Assembly: GCF_002931075.1 (NCBI RefSeq)
Contig: NZ_PSTQ01000001.1
Location: forward strand, 496,001-560,000
DNA from: Pseudoclavibacter sp. AY1F1
Lineage (GTDB): Bacteria; Actinomycetota; Actinomycetes; Actinomycetales; Microbacteriaceae
Reading direction: 5' to 3'
Length of the DNA: 64,000 bases
Shown here one piece after another: positions 26,797 to 38,523 of this stretch. The position numbers and the translations under genes are program-made. How positions within the stretch are numbered: the first letter of the stretch is position 1; every line of letters begins with the position of its first letter. The notes beneath the pieces were generated by a model. The model had not been told where the DNA came from and ran no database searches. It worked only from the letters and a program-made list of their open reading frames with translations.

Positions 26797-27414
26797 TCAG
26801 GTCACGAAGCGGAACGTGACCGGATAGCGATACGGACGTCCCTGGTTCGCCTGGATCGCTCCGAGGATCGCGTAGACGACGATGCCGACCCAGAGCAGGG
26901 GGTACAGCATCGAGACGAGCAGCGCCAACGGGCCGCCGAACAGTGAGAGCAGCGAGATCACGCCGATCCCGACGTACACGATCGCGGCCGTGATGCCGAA
27001 GTTGAGCGCCTCACGTCCTTCGCTGTCGGCGAGCGGGCCCCGCTTCCTCGTGATGAGCCAGAGAACGAGGGGTCCAACCGCGGGCGCGACGATGTTGAGC
27101 AGGTGGTCGAAGGTCGCGACGAGTCGGTCTCCATCCGCGGTGAGCGGTGGCTCGCCAGGGGCCGGAGCTTGAGCGCCTGGGTACTGTCCCTGTTGCTGCT
27201 GCCCGTACTGCGCCTGCTGCCCGTACTGCGCCTGCTGCCCGTACTGCGCCTGCTGCCCGTACTGCGCCTGCTGGCTGTACGGTGCCTGCTGTGCGTATGG
27301 CGGCTGCTGTCCGAACGGCGCTTGCTGTCCGTACTGACCCGGTTGGCTGTACGGCTGCTGCTGATTCGGGTCCTGGGGCTCGGACTGCGGAGTCGGCGCG
27401 AAGGGGTCTGACAC
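26797..27414 (-). CDS. DUF4870-like membrane protein with N-terminal Gln/Tyr repeats
   Basis: 205 residues. Residues 15-85 are a Gln/Tyr/Gly/Pro-rich low-complexity tail containing four identical YGQQAQ units in a row. The C-terminal half has the DUF4870-type core (DRLVATFDHLLNIVAPAVGP, RGPLADSEGREALNFGIT) with two to three TM helices and a final GAIQANQGRPYRYPVTFRF. The family is widespread and of unknown function. It is divergent from hrcA and convergent with hemW. The repeat coding region is an 18-bp tandem array that could vary in length. Confidence 0.85.
   Translation of the reverse strand: MSDPFAPTPQSEPQDPNQQQPYSQPGQYGQQAPFGQQPPYAQQAPYSQQAQYGQQAQYGQQAQYGQQAQYGQQQQGQYPGAQAPAPGEPPLTADGDRLVATFDHLLNIVAPAVGPLVLWLITRKRGPLADSEGREALNFGITAAIVYVGIGVISLLSLFGGPLALLVSMLYPLLWVGIVVYAILGAIQANQGRPYRYPVTFRFVT
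27201..27362. repeat. 18-bp tandem repeat array within the DUF4870-like gene
   Basis: Four identical copies of GCCCGTACTGCGCCTGCT at 27201-27272, followed by about five degenerate 18-bp copies to 27362. Each codes six residues (YGQQAQ on the minus strand), so copy-number changes keep the frame. Confidence 0.9.
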
Positions 27415-27501
27415 GGGATTCCTCTCGACGATTTCGCTTCAGGCTAGTCCGCTTGGTCGGGGAGGGGCTGGCATTCCGCTGGTGCGGGGGCCCGAACGCG
27501 G

Positions 27502-27533
27502 TAGGATTGGCAGTCTCAGGTTCGGAGTGCCAA
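27502..27533 (+). promoter_or_regulatory. CIRCE operator over the hrcA promoter
   Basis: TTGGCAGTC (27507-27515), a 9-nt spacer, and GAGTGCCAA (27525-27533) form the CIRCE arrangement (consensus TTAGCACTC-N9-GAGTGCTAA) with one mismatch between arms. The -10 box TAGGAT (27502-27507) overlaps its left edge. HrcA bound here would block its own transcription. Confidence 0.8.
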
Positions 27534-27567
27534 CAGGCCTCCCGGTGGTCGAAGAGGGAGGAGCATC

Positions 27568-28599
27568 GTGGTTTCAGACAGAAGCATGCAGGTGCTCCGA
27601 GTGATCGTCACCGACTATGTGACGAGTCGCGAGCCCGTGGGTTCGAAGTCGATCGCAGACCGTCATGATTTCGGCGTCTCAGCCGCGACCATCCGCAACG
27701 ACATGGCGCAGCTCGAGGATGCAGAGCTCATCGTCGCTCCCCACACCTCCTCGGGGCGAATCCCAACCGATAAGGGGTACCGGCTCTTCGTCGACCGGCT
27801 CGCTGAGATTCGACCACTGTCCGGTGCGCAGCGCCGGGCGATCGAGACCTTCATCGAGGGCAGCGAAGATGTCGACGAGGTGCTCGGACGCTCAGTGCGC
27901 CTGCTCGCTCAGCTCACGAACTCGGTGGCTATCGCGCAGTACCCGTCGCTTGCGAATGCCTCTATCCAGCACGTTGAGTTCGTGCTGCTCTCGAGCAGGC
28001 GCGTCCTCACCGTGCTCATCACCGACTCCGGCCGCGTCGAACAGCGGATCGGCCACCTTGGCGCCGAGGTCAGCGTCGAGCAGCTCCAGGTGCTTCGGGA
28101 TCGATTGGCGGGACGAATCGTCGGCAGGACCGTGGCTCAGGCATCGGCCGAGCTGCGGGACGTGAGCGGTCTCATGGGGGAGCAGGACGCCGAGCTCTTC
28201 GCCCCCGTCGTGGCAAACCTCCTCGAGCTTGTCCTCGCGCACCGACAGGAACGCCTGGTCATGGCCGGTACCGCGAACCTGGCTCGAACGGAGCGCGACT
28301 TCCCCTCGAGCATCCTGCCGGTGCTCGAAGCCATCGAGGAGCAGGTCGTGCTGCTTCGTCTGCTCGACGAACTCCACTCGAGCCCGGAGGCGTACTCCGT
28401 GAGCATCGGCCAGGAGAACGTTGACCTTGGGCTCGGCGAGACCGCGATCCTCACGAGCGGTTATCGGAGCTCCGGCAGCGATGCGCGCCTCGGCGTGGTC
28501 GGGCCGACGAGAATGGACTACCCGCGGAATATCCAGGCCGTCCGGGTCGTTGCGAGTTACCTGTCGCGCGTCCTCGACGACAGACACCTGGACGACTGA
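27568..28599 (+). CDS. hrcA: Heat-inducible transcription repressor HrcA
   Basis: 343 residues. N-terminal winged helix (MQVLRVIVTDYVTSREPVGS, AATIRNDMAQLEDAELI, HTSSGRIPTDKGYR) and C-terminal HrcA dimerisation/GAF-like domain (SRVLDDRH at the end). HrcA represses chaperone genes through CIRCE and is kept folded by GroEL. Start GTG 27568 has GGGAGGAG 4-8 nt upstream. A CIRCE element covers its own promoter. The dnaJ gene follows at 28688, the usual actinobacterial hrcA-dnaJ2 order. Confidence 0.96.
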   Translation: MVSDRSMQVLRVIVTDYVTSREPVGSKSIADRHDFGVSAATIRNDMAQLEDAELIVAPHTSSGRIPTDKGYRLFVDRLAEIRPLSGAQRRAIETFIEGSEDVDEVLGRSVRLLAQLTNSVAIAQYPSLANASIQHVEFVLLSSRRVLTVLITDSGRVEQRIGHLGAEVSVEQLQVLRDRLAGRIVGRTVAQASAELRDVSGLMGEQDAELFAPVVANLLELVLAHRQERLVMAGTANLARTERDFPSSILPVLEAIEEQVVLLRLLDELHSSPEAYSVSIGQENVDLGLGETAILTSGYRSSGSDARLGVVGPTRMDYPRNIQAVRVVASYLSRVLDDRHLDD

Positions 28600-28687
28600 C
28601 CGACACCGTCCGGCTCGCCGGCGGATGCACCCGGCGCCTGGAAACTCAGGCGCGAAATTCACAGATGCAAAGAAGGAGTCGCCACTC

Positions 28688-29773
<1,086 letters not shown>

Positions 29774-29774
29774 A

Positions 29775-30545
29775 ATGGCGTGGCTGTACCTCGCTGAAGA
29801 CCTCGACGAGGCGCTTCGAGTCGGTGACGTCACCGAGGTCCGCGGCGGGGAGGCCAAGCACATGGGGGTCGCGCGCATGCGCGTCGGGGAGCGGGTGCAG
29901 CTCGGCAACGGCCGCGGCTATGTCGTCGACGGCGAGCTGCTTGCTCTCGAACGCGATCGTGCCGTCGTGAGCGTGCTCGGCGCCAGGCGCCTGCCGGAGC
30001 CCGAGCCGAGGGTCACCGTGGTGCAGGCTCTTGCCAAGGGCGGACGCGACGACCTCGCCGTGCAGGTTGCGACCGAGCTCGGTGCGTCGGCCTTCGTACC
30101 GTGGCAGGCGAAGCGAAGCGTCAGCCGGTGGGACCAGAAGGCCGACAAGGGCCGGGAGCGCTGGGCGTCGGTGGCGAGGGAGGCGAGCAAGCAGAGCCTG
30201 TCGCCGTGGGTGCCTGAGGTTGCTCAACTGCACTCGACCGCGCAGGTCGCGAGGCTGGCCGCGAACGGCCCGATGCTGGTGCTCGACCCCGTTGGGGACA
30301 CCTCGCTGCGCGAAGCGCTCGGTGCTGGTCTGGCACCCAACCACGGCGGGCTGACGCTGGTCGTGGGTCCGGAAGGCGGCATCGACGGCAGCGAGTTCGC
30401 CCAGTTCGAGGCGGTAGGAGCGAGGCGCGTGCATCTCGGTGCCTCCGTCCTGAGGACCTCGAGCGCGGCGCCCGCGGCCATCGCCGCGATCCTGGCGCTC
30501 AGCGGCTCGTGGGACTCGCGGTTCCGCGACGGTGCCGAGTCGTAG
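29775..30545 (+). CDS. rsmE: 16S rRNA (uracil(1498)-N(3))-methyltransferase
   Basis: 256 residues, SPOUT-class methyltransferase that makes m3U1498 in 16S rRNA. N-terminal PUA-like domain, then the SAM-binding trefoil knot: QALAKGGRDDLAVQVATELG, VVGPEGGIDGSEF and LGASVLRTSSAAPAAIAAI. It begins 1 nt after the dnaJ stop. Its own TAG stop (30543-30545) is part of the TAGGCT -10 box of the HIT gene. Confidence 0.95.
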   Translation: MAWLYLAEDLDEALRVGDVTEVRGGEAKHMGVARMRVGERVQLGNGRGYVVDGELLALERDRAVVSVLGARRLPEPEPRVTVVQALAKGGRDDLAVQVATELGASAFVPWQAKRSVSRWDQKADKGRERWASVAREASKQSLSPWVPEVAQLHSTAQVARLAANGPMLVLDPVGDTSLREALGAGLAPNHGGLTLVVGPEGGIDGSEFAQFEAVGARRVHLGASVLRTSSAAPAAIAAILALSGSWDSRFRDGAES

Positions 30546-30548
30546 GCT
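30543..30548 (+). promoter_or_regulatory. -10 box of leaderless HIT gene, overlapping the rsmE stop
   Basis: TAGGCT, with TAG being the rsmE stop codon; ATG 30555 follows after 6 nt. Confidence 0.55.
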
Positions 30549-30554
30549 GGATGC

Positions 30555-30905
30555 ATGTCGAGTTCAGAGCCATCCATCTTCACGCGCATCATCAACCGCG
30601 AGATCCCAGCCGACATCGTGTTCGAGTCGGACAGGGTCATCGCGTTCAAGGACATCAGCCCTAAGGCACCCGTGCACCTCCTTGTTGTTCCCAAGACCCA
30701 GGAGTACGTGAACGTGGCGCAGCTAGCGGCCGGGGATCCGGCGCTTCTTGCCGAGGTCATCGCGGTCGCGCAGGGGCTCGCTGACCAGCACACCGACAGC
30801 GAGTTCCGCCTCATCTTCAACTCGGGGGCGGCTGCTGGCCAGACCGTCTTCCACGTACACGCTCACGTCCTCGGCGGAGGACTCACGGAAGGATCCCTTG
30901 CCTAG
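30555..30905 (+). CDS. HIT-family nucleotide hydrolase (Hint-like)
   Basis: 116 residues. Contains the histidine triad GQTVFHVHAHVLGG and the typical N-terminus SIFTRIINREIPADIVFESD with FKDISPKAPVHLLVVPK. Hint enzymes hydrolyse AMP-linked amidates; the physiological substrate is unknown. The ATG at 30555 is apparently leaderless. Its end overlaps the phoH start. Confidence 0.94.
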   Translation: MSSSEPSIFTRIINREIPADIVFESDRVIAFKDISPKAPVHLLVVPKTQEYVNVAQLAAGDPALLAEVIAVAQGLADQHTDSEFRLIFNSGAAAGQTVFHVHAHVLGGGLTEGSLA

Positions 30906-31947
30906 TCAAGACAGTTCATCGCCAAGCGGGACCGAGCACTCGGGTGCCGAGGGCGACTTCGTCGAGCAGACCACAACAGTCGAGGGCGTCGCCATGGTGC
31001 GCCTCCTCGGCCCAGGCGACCGACTGCTGAAGTCCGTGGAGCAAGAGCACCCACGGGTCCGCATCCTGGCGCGCGGGAACGAGATCACTTTCAGTGGGCA
31101 GCGCAGTGACGTCGAGGCCGCCGAAGCGCTCCTCCGCGAGATCACGGCCATGGCTCGGAGTGGCGTCGACCTCGAGCCCGATCAGATCGAGCGCTCGCAG
31201 CGCCTCATCGACCGTGGCGAGGAGACCCCGACCGATGTGCTCGGGCAGGCGATCGTGCAGTCCCGCGGCAAGAAGATCCGTCCGAAGACGCTCGGCCAGA
31301 AGCAGTACGTGGACGCGATCGACGACAACACGATCGTCTTCGGCATCGGTCCGGCTGGAACTGGCAAGACCTACCTCGCGATGGCGAAGGCCGTGCAGGC
31401 CCTGCAACGCCGGGAAGTCACGCGAATCATCCTGACCCGCCCCGCGGTCGAGGCGGGCGAGCGGCTCGGCTACCTGCCGGGAACGCTCAACGACAAGATC
31501 GACCCGTACCTCCGCCCCCTGTTCGATGCGCTCAACGAGATGCTCGACCCTGAGGTGGTCGTCAAGCTCATGGCGAGCGGCACCATCGAGGTCGCACCGC
31601 TTGCATACATGCGCGGGCGGACGCTCAACGACGCGTTTGTGGTGCTCGACGAAGCGCAGAACACGACACCCGAGCAGATGAAGATGTTCCTCACCAGGCT
31701 CGGCTTCGGCTCGAAGATGGTCGTGACGGGCGACATCACGCAGCTCGACCTGCCGATGGGCGCTTCAGGCCTGAAGCTCGTCACCCACGTGCTCGGCGGC
31801 ATCGAAGAGGTCCACTTCTCTCACCTGACCAGCGACGACGTCGTCAGGCACACACTTGTGGCGCGCATCGTGGACGCCTATACCGAGTACGACCAGAAGA
31901 AGCAGGCGGACGATCACGGCCGCCGGGACAGGAACGCAAGCCGATGA
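30898..31947 (+). CDS. PhoH-like ATPase
   Basis: 349 residues from TTG 30898, which has GGAAGGA about 5 nt upstream and overlaps the HIT stop by 8 nt. N-terminal KH-like segment (RILARGNEITFSGQRSDVEA), then the PhoH ATPase: Walker A GIGPAGTGKTYLAMAKAV and Walker B FVVLDEAQNTTPEQMKMFLTR. PhoH proteins are RNA-linked ATPases, possible helicases, in ribosome/RNA metabolism; exact role is unsettled. It precedes ybeY and era, the conserved order. Confidence 0.93.
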   Translation: MPSQDSSSPSGTEHSGAEGDFVEQTTTVEGVAMVRLLGPGDRLLKSVEQEHPRVRILARGNEITFSGQRSDVEAAEALLREITAMARSGVDLEPDQIERSQRLIDRGEETPTDVLGQAIVQSRGKKIRPKTLGQKQYVDAIDDNTIVFGIGPAGTGKTYLAMAKAVQALQRREVTRIILTRPAVEAGERLGYLPGTLNDKIDPYLRPLFDALNEMLDPEVVVKLMASGTIEVAPLAYMRGRTLNDAFVVLDEAQNTTPEQMKMFLTRLGFGSKMVVTGDITQLDLPMGASGLKLVTHVLGGIEEVHFSHLTSDDVVRHTLVARIVDAYTEYDQKKQADDHGRRDRNASR

Positions 31948-32411
31948 GCATCGAGGTCAATAACGAGGCGAGCTACGAGGTCGACGAGGGCGCCCTGCAG
32001 CGGGTAGCTGCGTACGCGCTCGACCAGCTGCACGTGCACGCCGAGTCTGAGCTCGCGATCGTGCTCGTCGAGGTGGGCCCCATGGAAGAGCTGCACGTGC
32101 AGTGGATGGGGGAGCCCGGCCCGACAGACGTGCTGAGCTTCCCGATGGACGAGCTCAGGCCAGGAAACGTCGACCGGCAGACCCCTCCCGGGCTGCTCGG
32201 CGACATCGTGCTCTGCCCTCAGGTGGCAACCGACCAAGCCAAGGCGGCGGGTCATTCCATGATGGACGAACTGCTGCTCCTCACGACGCACGGCGTCCTG
32301 CACCTTCTCGGCTTCGACCACGCTGAGCCAGAAGAGGAGAAGCAGATGTTCGGTCTCCAACGCGACATCCTCGTTGGCTTCCACCTTCAGGAGAGGAAGC
32401 GCTCCAGATGA
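31944..32411 (+). CDS. ybeY: Endoribonuclease YbeY (16S rRNA maturation)
   Basis: 155 residues. The zinc-binding motif is present: THGVLHLLGFDHAEPEEE (HGxLHLxGxDH). TDVLSFPMDE is the other family motif. YbeY acts in 16S rRNA 3' processing and ribosome quality control. Starts at ATG 31944 overlapping the phoH stop (ATGA). Confidence 0.95.
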   Translation: MSIEVNNEASYEVDEGALQRVAAYALDQLHVHAESELAIVLVEVGPMEELHVQWMGEPGPTDVLSFPMDELRPGNVDRQTPPGLLGDIVLCPQVATDQAKAAGHSMMDELLLLTTHGVLHLLGFDHAEPEEEKQMFGLQRDILVGFHLQERKRSR

Positions 32412-33682
32412 CAGCGGCTCTGCTTGTTGCCGCCATCGTCCTGATGGTGGCTATGAGCGGGTTGCTTGCCGCGACGGAAGCGGTCATCGCGCGTCTTTCC
32501 CGGCCGGAGCTCGAGCAGATAGCGCTCGACAGCCGCGCGAGGCGCTCGATAGAAGCCATCGCCGCCGATCCTGGGGCTCACAGCAACGCGCTGAACTTCG
32601 CGCGCGTGCTCTTCGAGAGCATGTCAGCGGTCCTGGTCACGCTCATCCTGACCGACCTGTTCGACGTCAAGTGGCAGGCGTTCCTGGTGTCGGTGGTCAT
32701 CATGATCCTGGTCTCGTTCATCATCGCGGGGACGAGCCCACGAAGCGTCGCTCGTGCTCACCCTCAGCAGGTCATGAGCTTCGCGGCGCCGATCGCGCGT
32801 GCCGTCAGGCTCGTCATCGGTCCGGTCGCGGACCTGCTTGTTGTGCTCGGAGACCGCGTGACGCCGGGGCGTCCGCAGCGCCTTGGCTCCGTGTCGAGCG
32901 AGGAGGAGCTCCTCAACATGGTCGACGAGGCCACTGAGCTCAAGGTCCTCGAGCACGGTGACCGCGAGCTGATCCATTCAGTGTTCGAGTTCTCCGACCG
33001 GCTCGTGCGAGAGGTCATGGTCGCCCGGACCGATATGGTCACCGTCGACGGTGACGAGGGCGTCCGCGAGGCGCTCGAGCAGTTCCTCGAGACCGGGATC
33101 TCGCGAGCTCCCGTGGTGGGCCGCGACAGCGACGACATCCTCGGGGTGCTCTACCTCAAGGACCTCGTCCGCCACTCGCTGCATGACTCGAATGAGCCCA
33201 AGCCAGCAGTCGAGCTGGCGCGACCCGCGGATTTCGTGCCGGAGTCGCTCCGAGCCGACCTGCTGCTGCGACGCATGCAGGCGTCCGCGACACACCTCGC
33301 GATGGTTGTCGATGAGTACGGCGGCATCGCTGGCCTCGTGACACTCGAGGATCTCATTGAGGAGCTCGTCGGCGAGATCAGCGACGAGTACGATCGACCG
33401 AATGACGAGCCGCGAAAGCTGCTCGACGGAAGGTACCGGGTCTCGTCTCGCCTAGCGACCGGCGAACTCGGCGACCTGTTCGACATCGAGCTCGAGTTCG
33501 ATGACGTCGACTCCGTGGGCGGCCTGCTTGCGAAATCGCTGTCGAAGATCCCCGAGCGCGGGGACCGGGCGGTCGTCGACGGCATCGAACTCGTCGCGGA
33601 GCGAGTCGGTCCCCGCAAGCGCATCCTCACCGTCCTGGCGCGTCGCCTGGAACCACTTCAAGAGTCAGGAATCGAAGCATGA
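32408..33682 (+). CDS. CorC/HlyC-type CNNM transporter-like protein (DUF21, CBS pair)
   Basis: 424 residues. N-terminal DUF21/CNNM membrane domain (three to four TM, residues 1-130), two CBS domains (REVMVARTDMVTVDGDEGVR and the region around MVVDEYGGIAGLVTLEDLIE), and a C-terminal CorC_HlyC/transporter-associated domain (YRVSSRLATGELGDLF, VDSVGGLLAKSLSKIPERG). Homologues are linked to Mg2+/Co2+ efflux; older annotation as hemolysin is misleading. Overlaps ybeY and era by 4 nt each. Confidence 0.93.
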   Translation: MTAALLVAAIVLMVAMSGLLAATEAVIARLSRPELEQIALDSRARRSIEAIAADPGAHSNALNFARVLFESMSAVLVTLILTDLFDVKWQAFLVSVVIMILVSFIIAGTSPRSVARAHPQQVMSFAAPIARAVRLVIGPVADLLVVLGDRVTPGRPQRLGSVSSEEELLNMVDEATELKVLEHGDRELIHSVFEFSDRLVREVMVARTDMVTVDGDEGVREALEQFLETGISRAPVVGRDSDDILGVLYLKDLVRHSLHDSNEPKPAVELARPADFVPESLRADLLLRRMQASATHLAMVVDEYGGIAGLVTLEDLIEELVGEISDEYDRPNDEPRKLLDGRYRVSSRLATGELGDLFDIELEFDDVDSVGGLLAKSLSKIPERGDRAVVDGIELVAERVGPRKRILTVLARRLEPLQESGIEA

Positions 33683-34569
33683 CGAACTACCGAGCAGGAT
33701 TCGTGACCTTCGTTGGTCGCCCGAACGTGGGCAAGTCGACTCTGACAAATGCGCTGGTCGGCGAGAAGATCGCCATCATCTCCGACAAGCCGCAGACAAC
33801 CCGCCGGGCCGTGCGAGGCATCGTCCACCGCGAGGACGGGCAGATCATCATCGTCGACACGCCTGGCATGCACCGCCCTCGCACGCTGCTCGGCGAGCGT
33901 CTGAACGACGTTGTGCACGCGACGCTCGCAGAGGTCGACGTCATCGGCTTCTGTGTGCCAGCGAACGAGCCTGTCGGCCCAGGTGACCGCTTCATCAATG
34001 AGCAGCTCGAAGAGGCGCCAAAGGCACGCAAGATCGCTATTGTGACGAAGGCGGAGACCGTGAGCCGCGACGTGCTCGCATCCCGCCTCGTCGACGTGCA
34101 GGGGCTCCGCGAGTGGGACGACATCATCCCCGTCTCGGCCGCGGAGGACATCCAGCTCGACACGTTGACCGGCATCATCCTGGCGCTCCTGCCTGAGTCG
34201 GAGCAGCTCTACCCGAGCGACATGAAGACCGAGGAATCGTTCGAGCAGCGTGCGGCTGAGCTTGTGCGCGAGGCCGCCCTCGAGGGAGTCCACGACGAGC
34301 TGCCACACTCGATCGCCGTCACCGTCGAGGAAGTGGTGACCCGGGATGACGGCGTGACCCGCGAGCTCTACGTCAACATCGTGGTCGAGCGTGACAGTCA
34401 GAAGGGCATCATCATCGGGCGGGGCGGAGAGCGGCTGAAGCGCATCCGCGAGCAGGCGCAGCGAGAGATCTCGCAGATCACGGAGGGGCGAGTCATCGTC
34501 TCGATCCGAGTGAAGGTTGCGAAGGAGTGGCAGCGTGACCCGAAGCAGCTCGGTCGTCTCGGCTTCTGA
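33679..34569 (+). CDS. era: GTPase Era
   Basis: 296 residues. G domain: G1 GRPNVGKSTL, G3 DTPGMHRP, and a G4 that reads VTKAE (TKAE in place of the usual NKxD). C-terminal KH domain: RELYVNIVVERDSQKGIIIG then GGERLKRI, with the GxxG motif in IGRGGE. Era binds the 3' end of 16S rRNA during 30S assembly. The gene overlaps the CorC-like gene upstream and the sensor kinase downstream, closing the phoH-ybeY-corC-era operon. Confidence 0.95.
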   Translation: MTNYRAGFVTFVGRPNVGKSTLTNALVGEKIAIISDKPQTTRRAVRGIVHREDGQIIIVDTPGMHRPRTLLGERLNDVVHATLAEVDVIGFCVPANEPVGPGDRFINEQLEEAPKARKIAIVTKAETVSRDVLASRLVDVQGLREWDDIIPVSAAEDIQLDTLTGIILALLPESEQLYPSDMKTEESFEQRAAELVREAALEGVHDELPHSIAVTVEEVVTRDDGVTRELYVNIVVERDSQKGIIIGRGGERLKRIREQAQREISQITEGRVIVSIRVKVAKEWQRDPKQLGRLGF

Positions 34570-35917
34570 TCTGGGCCGGGGCCACCTTCCCGCAGACGTG
34601 CGGCCTCGACGGTCATTTCTTGTTGCGGTAGCGAATCTCTGGAGAGACCACACGCATCGCCTGACCTGGCTCCAGTGGGTGACCGACATCATCCTCGGCC
34701 TGCTCTTCGCGATCACGCTCGGGCTGCCGCTCGACTACAACGCCGTCGATGAGACGACGTTGACCTGGCTGCTCCTGCCGTCTTGGGTACTCTTCACGGT
34801 CGCCATCATCATTCGGCGTTACGCGCCGTGGCCGAGCTTCCTCATCGTCGTTCTCGCGGCGTTGCTGAAGTCGATCTTCGCGTTCGGACCGCATCCGCAG
34901 GATGTGGCGATCTACCTGAGCATCTACGCGGCTGTCGCGTACGGAAGCCGGGCGCTCCTGGTCACCTCGGGGCTCTACGGGGTAGTCGCGCCGACGGTCA
35001 TCGTCGCCCTCATCCCGCACTGGAACCCGAGCAGCTTTACCTGGGACGCGATCGCCTCCAACACCGAGGGCAGCAGGGACGAGTTCCTCGTCGCGGCGGC
35101 GCTCATCTGGCTCCTGTTCGTTGGCGCGGGTGTTGTCGCCTGGCTGGCCGGCCTGCTGCGCCGCATGCACCTTCGGGCGCAGGAGGTCAAGAACCGCGCG
35201 GCGATCATCGAGCTCGAGCGCATCCGCGCCAAAGAGCAGCTGACTGCTGAGCAGGAGCGAACTCAGATCGCCCGGGACATGCACGACGTCGTGGCGCACT
35301 CGCTCGCCGTCGTAGTCGCGCAGGCGGACGGCGCCAGGTACGCCATGAAGAGCAGCCCAGAGACGGCGGAAGCGGCGCTCGTGACGATCTCGTCGACGGC
35401 GCGCAGCGCGCTTGTCGACGTGCGTGGCCTCCTCGGGCAGCTGCGCCACAGCCAGGAGGCCGGACCTGAACCGGGTCTCGAGGAGCTGCCCGCGCTCTAC
35501 TCGCGAATGCGCGCGGCAGGACTCGATCTGCAACTCGAGACGAAAGGCGAGCCTCGGGCGCTGACGACACAGGCCCAGGGCGCGGTGTTCCGCCTCGTGC
35601 AGGAGTCACTCACGAACGTCCTAAAGCACGGTGACGCGACGCAGCACGTCGTCGTGCGGGTCAGTTGGGGCCAGGTTTTCGAGGTCACAATCGTGAACGC
35701 CATCGCGGAGGCTGCGGGTTCCCGAGGTCAGAGCGGGCACGGCCTCATCGGAATGGCCGAGCGCATCGGCATAGCTGGCGGTAACGTGCAGGCAGAGAGA
35801 CTCGGCGACCAGTTCCGCGTTCACGCCTGGCTGCCGCTCGCCTCAGCGCAGCCGACCACGACCGAAGAACTCAAGGGCGAACCCGCTCGCAGCACAATCG
35901 AGAGGCAAGCACTGTGA
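34535..35917 (+). CDS. NarL/DesK-type sensor histidine kinase
   Basis: 460 residues from GTG 34535, inside the last codons of era, with AAGGAG 7 nt upstream. Six hydrophobic TM segments (about 35-200), then a coiled linker, the HisKA_3 H-box ARDMHDVVAHSLAVVVAQAD with the phosphorylatable His, and a HATPase_c domain (FRLVQESLTNVLKHGDA; GHGLIGMAERIGIAGG). The signal is unknown; the sensor region is mainly membrane-embedded with no large extracellular domain. It is translated with the response regulator that follows. Confidence 0.92.
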   Translation: MTRSSSVVSASDLGRGHLPADVRPRRSFLVAVANLWRDHTHRLTWLQWVTDIILGLLFAITLGLPLDYNAVDETTLTWLLLPSWVLFTVAIIIRRYAPWPSFLIVVLAALLKSIFAFGPHPQDVAIYLSIYAAVAYGSRALLVTSGLYGVVAPTVIVALIPHWNPSSFTWDAIASNTEGSRDEFLVAAALIWLLFVGAGVVAWLAGLLRRMHLRAQEVKNRAAIIELERIRAKEQLTAEQERTQIARDMHDVVAHSLAVVVAQADGARYAMKSSPETAEAALVTISSTARSALVDVRGLLGQLRHSQEAGPEPGLEELPALYSRMRAAGLDLQLETKGEPRALTTQAQGAVFRLVQESLTNVLKHGDATQHVVVRVSWGQVFEVTIVNAIAEAAGSRGQSGHGLIGMAERIGIAGGNVQAERLGDQFRVHAWLPLASAQPTTTEELKGEPARSTIERQAL

Positions 35918-36570
35918 CCAGCAGTCAGATCACCGTCGCGCTCGTCGACGACCAGCCGCTGTTCCGCAGCGGAATCCGGATGCTCATCGACAGCCAGGAA
36001 GACATGCGCTTCATCGGGGAGGCCAGCGACGGCGTCGCGGCGGTCTCGTTGGCGAAAGCGCTGAAGCCAGACGTGATGCTCATGGACGTGCGCATGCCGG
36101 GGCAGGACGGCCTCGAATCCACGAAGCAGATCGTCGCGAGCGGCTCTGCCACGCGCATCCTCGTGCTCACGACCTTCGATCTCGACGAGGCCGTGGCGAG
36201 GGCCGTCGGTGCTGGCGCCAGCGGCTTCCTCCTGAAGGACGCCGACCCGGAGTTCCTCCTGGCAGCGGTGCGGACGGTCGCTACCGGTGCGGAGGTCTTC
36301 GCCGCCCAGGCGACGGCGGACCTCATCAGGAGATACTCGGCGGCTGTGCCAGCGACGAGGGCGGTCCCTGAGCGATACACGACACTCACGGAACGCGAGC
36401 GGGAGATGTTCGCGCTCGCCTCCCGGGGCCTGTCGAACGGCGAGATCGCGCGTCAAGAGTTCCTGAGTGAGGCGACGGTGAAGACCCACATCTCCCGCGT
36501 GCTCGCGAAACTCGGCCTGCGAGACCGAGTGCAACTGGTCGTCTTCGCCTACGAACACGGCCTGAACTGA
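35914..36570 (+). CDS. NarL/LuxR-type response regulator
   Basis: 218 residues. Receiver domain with VALVDDQPLFRSGIRMLI and phosphorylation site DVMLMDVRMPGQDGL, then a C-terminal LuxR HTH (LTEREREMFALASRGLSNGE, EATVKTHISRVLAKLGLRDR). Starts at GTG 35914 overlapping the kinase stop (GTGA), so this is its cognate partner. Targets are unknown; no nearby transport or resistance genes suggest a stimulus. Confidence 0.94.
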   Translation: MTSSQITVALVDDQPLFRSGIRMLIDSQEDMRFIGEASDGVAAVSLAKALKPDVMLMDVRMPGQDGLESTKQIVASGSATRILVLTTFDLDEAVARAVGAGASGFLLKDADPEFLLAAVRTVATGAEVFAAQATADLIRRYSAAVPATRAVPERYTTLTEREREMFALASRGLSNGEIARQEFLSEATVKTHISRVLAKLGLRDRVQLVVFAYEHGLN

Positions 36571-36596
36571 CCGCAAGTGAACGCTGGCCTCGGTGC

Positions 36597-36602
36597 TACG
36601 CT
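36597..36602 (+). promoter_or_regulatory. -10 box of the leuA leader transcript
   Basis: TACGCT ends 6 nt before the ATG of the leucine leader peptide (36609), so the leader peptide is predicted leaderless. Confidence 0.55.
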
Positions 36603-36608
36603 GTGTCA

Positions 36609-36637
36609 ATGCTGTTCGGCACCCTCCTTCTTCGCTG

Positions 36638-36659
<22 letters not shown>
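36609..36659 (+). CDS. leuA leader peptide (leaderless)
   Basis: ATG 36609 encodes MLFGTLLLRCRGEASL (16 codons, five of them Leu, stop TAA 36657-36659). Position, Leu richness and downstream hairpins are those of a leucine attenuation peptide. Ribosome stalling at the Leu codons would free the following stem strands. Confidence 0.75.
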
Positions 36660-38496
<1,837 letters not shown>

Positions 38497-38523
38497 GCGC
38501 GCAGAGGAACCGCACGAGGGAGG

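Noticed and set aside
27201-27362. Possible CRISPR-like array
   Set aside because: The 18-bp units are contiguous without spacers and code YGQQAQ in a real gene. No CRISPR array or cas gene is seen anywhere in the window.
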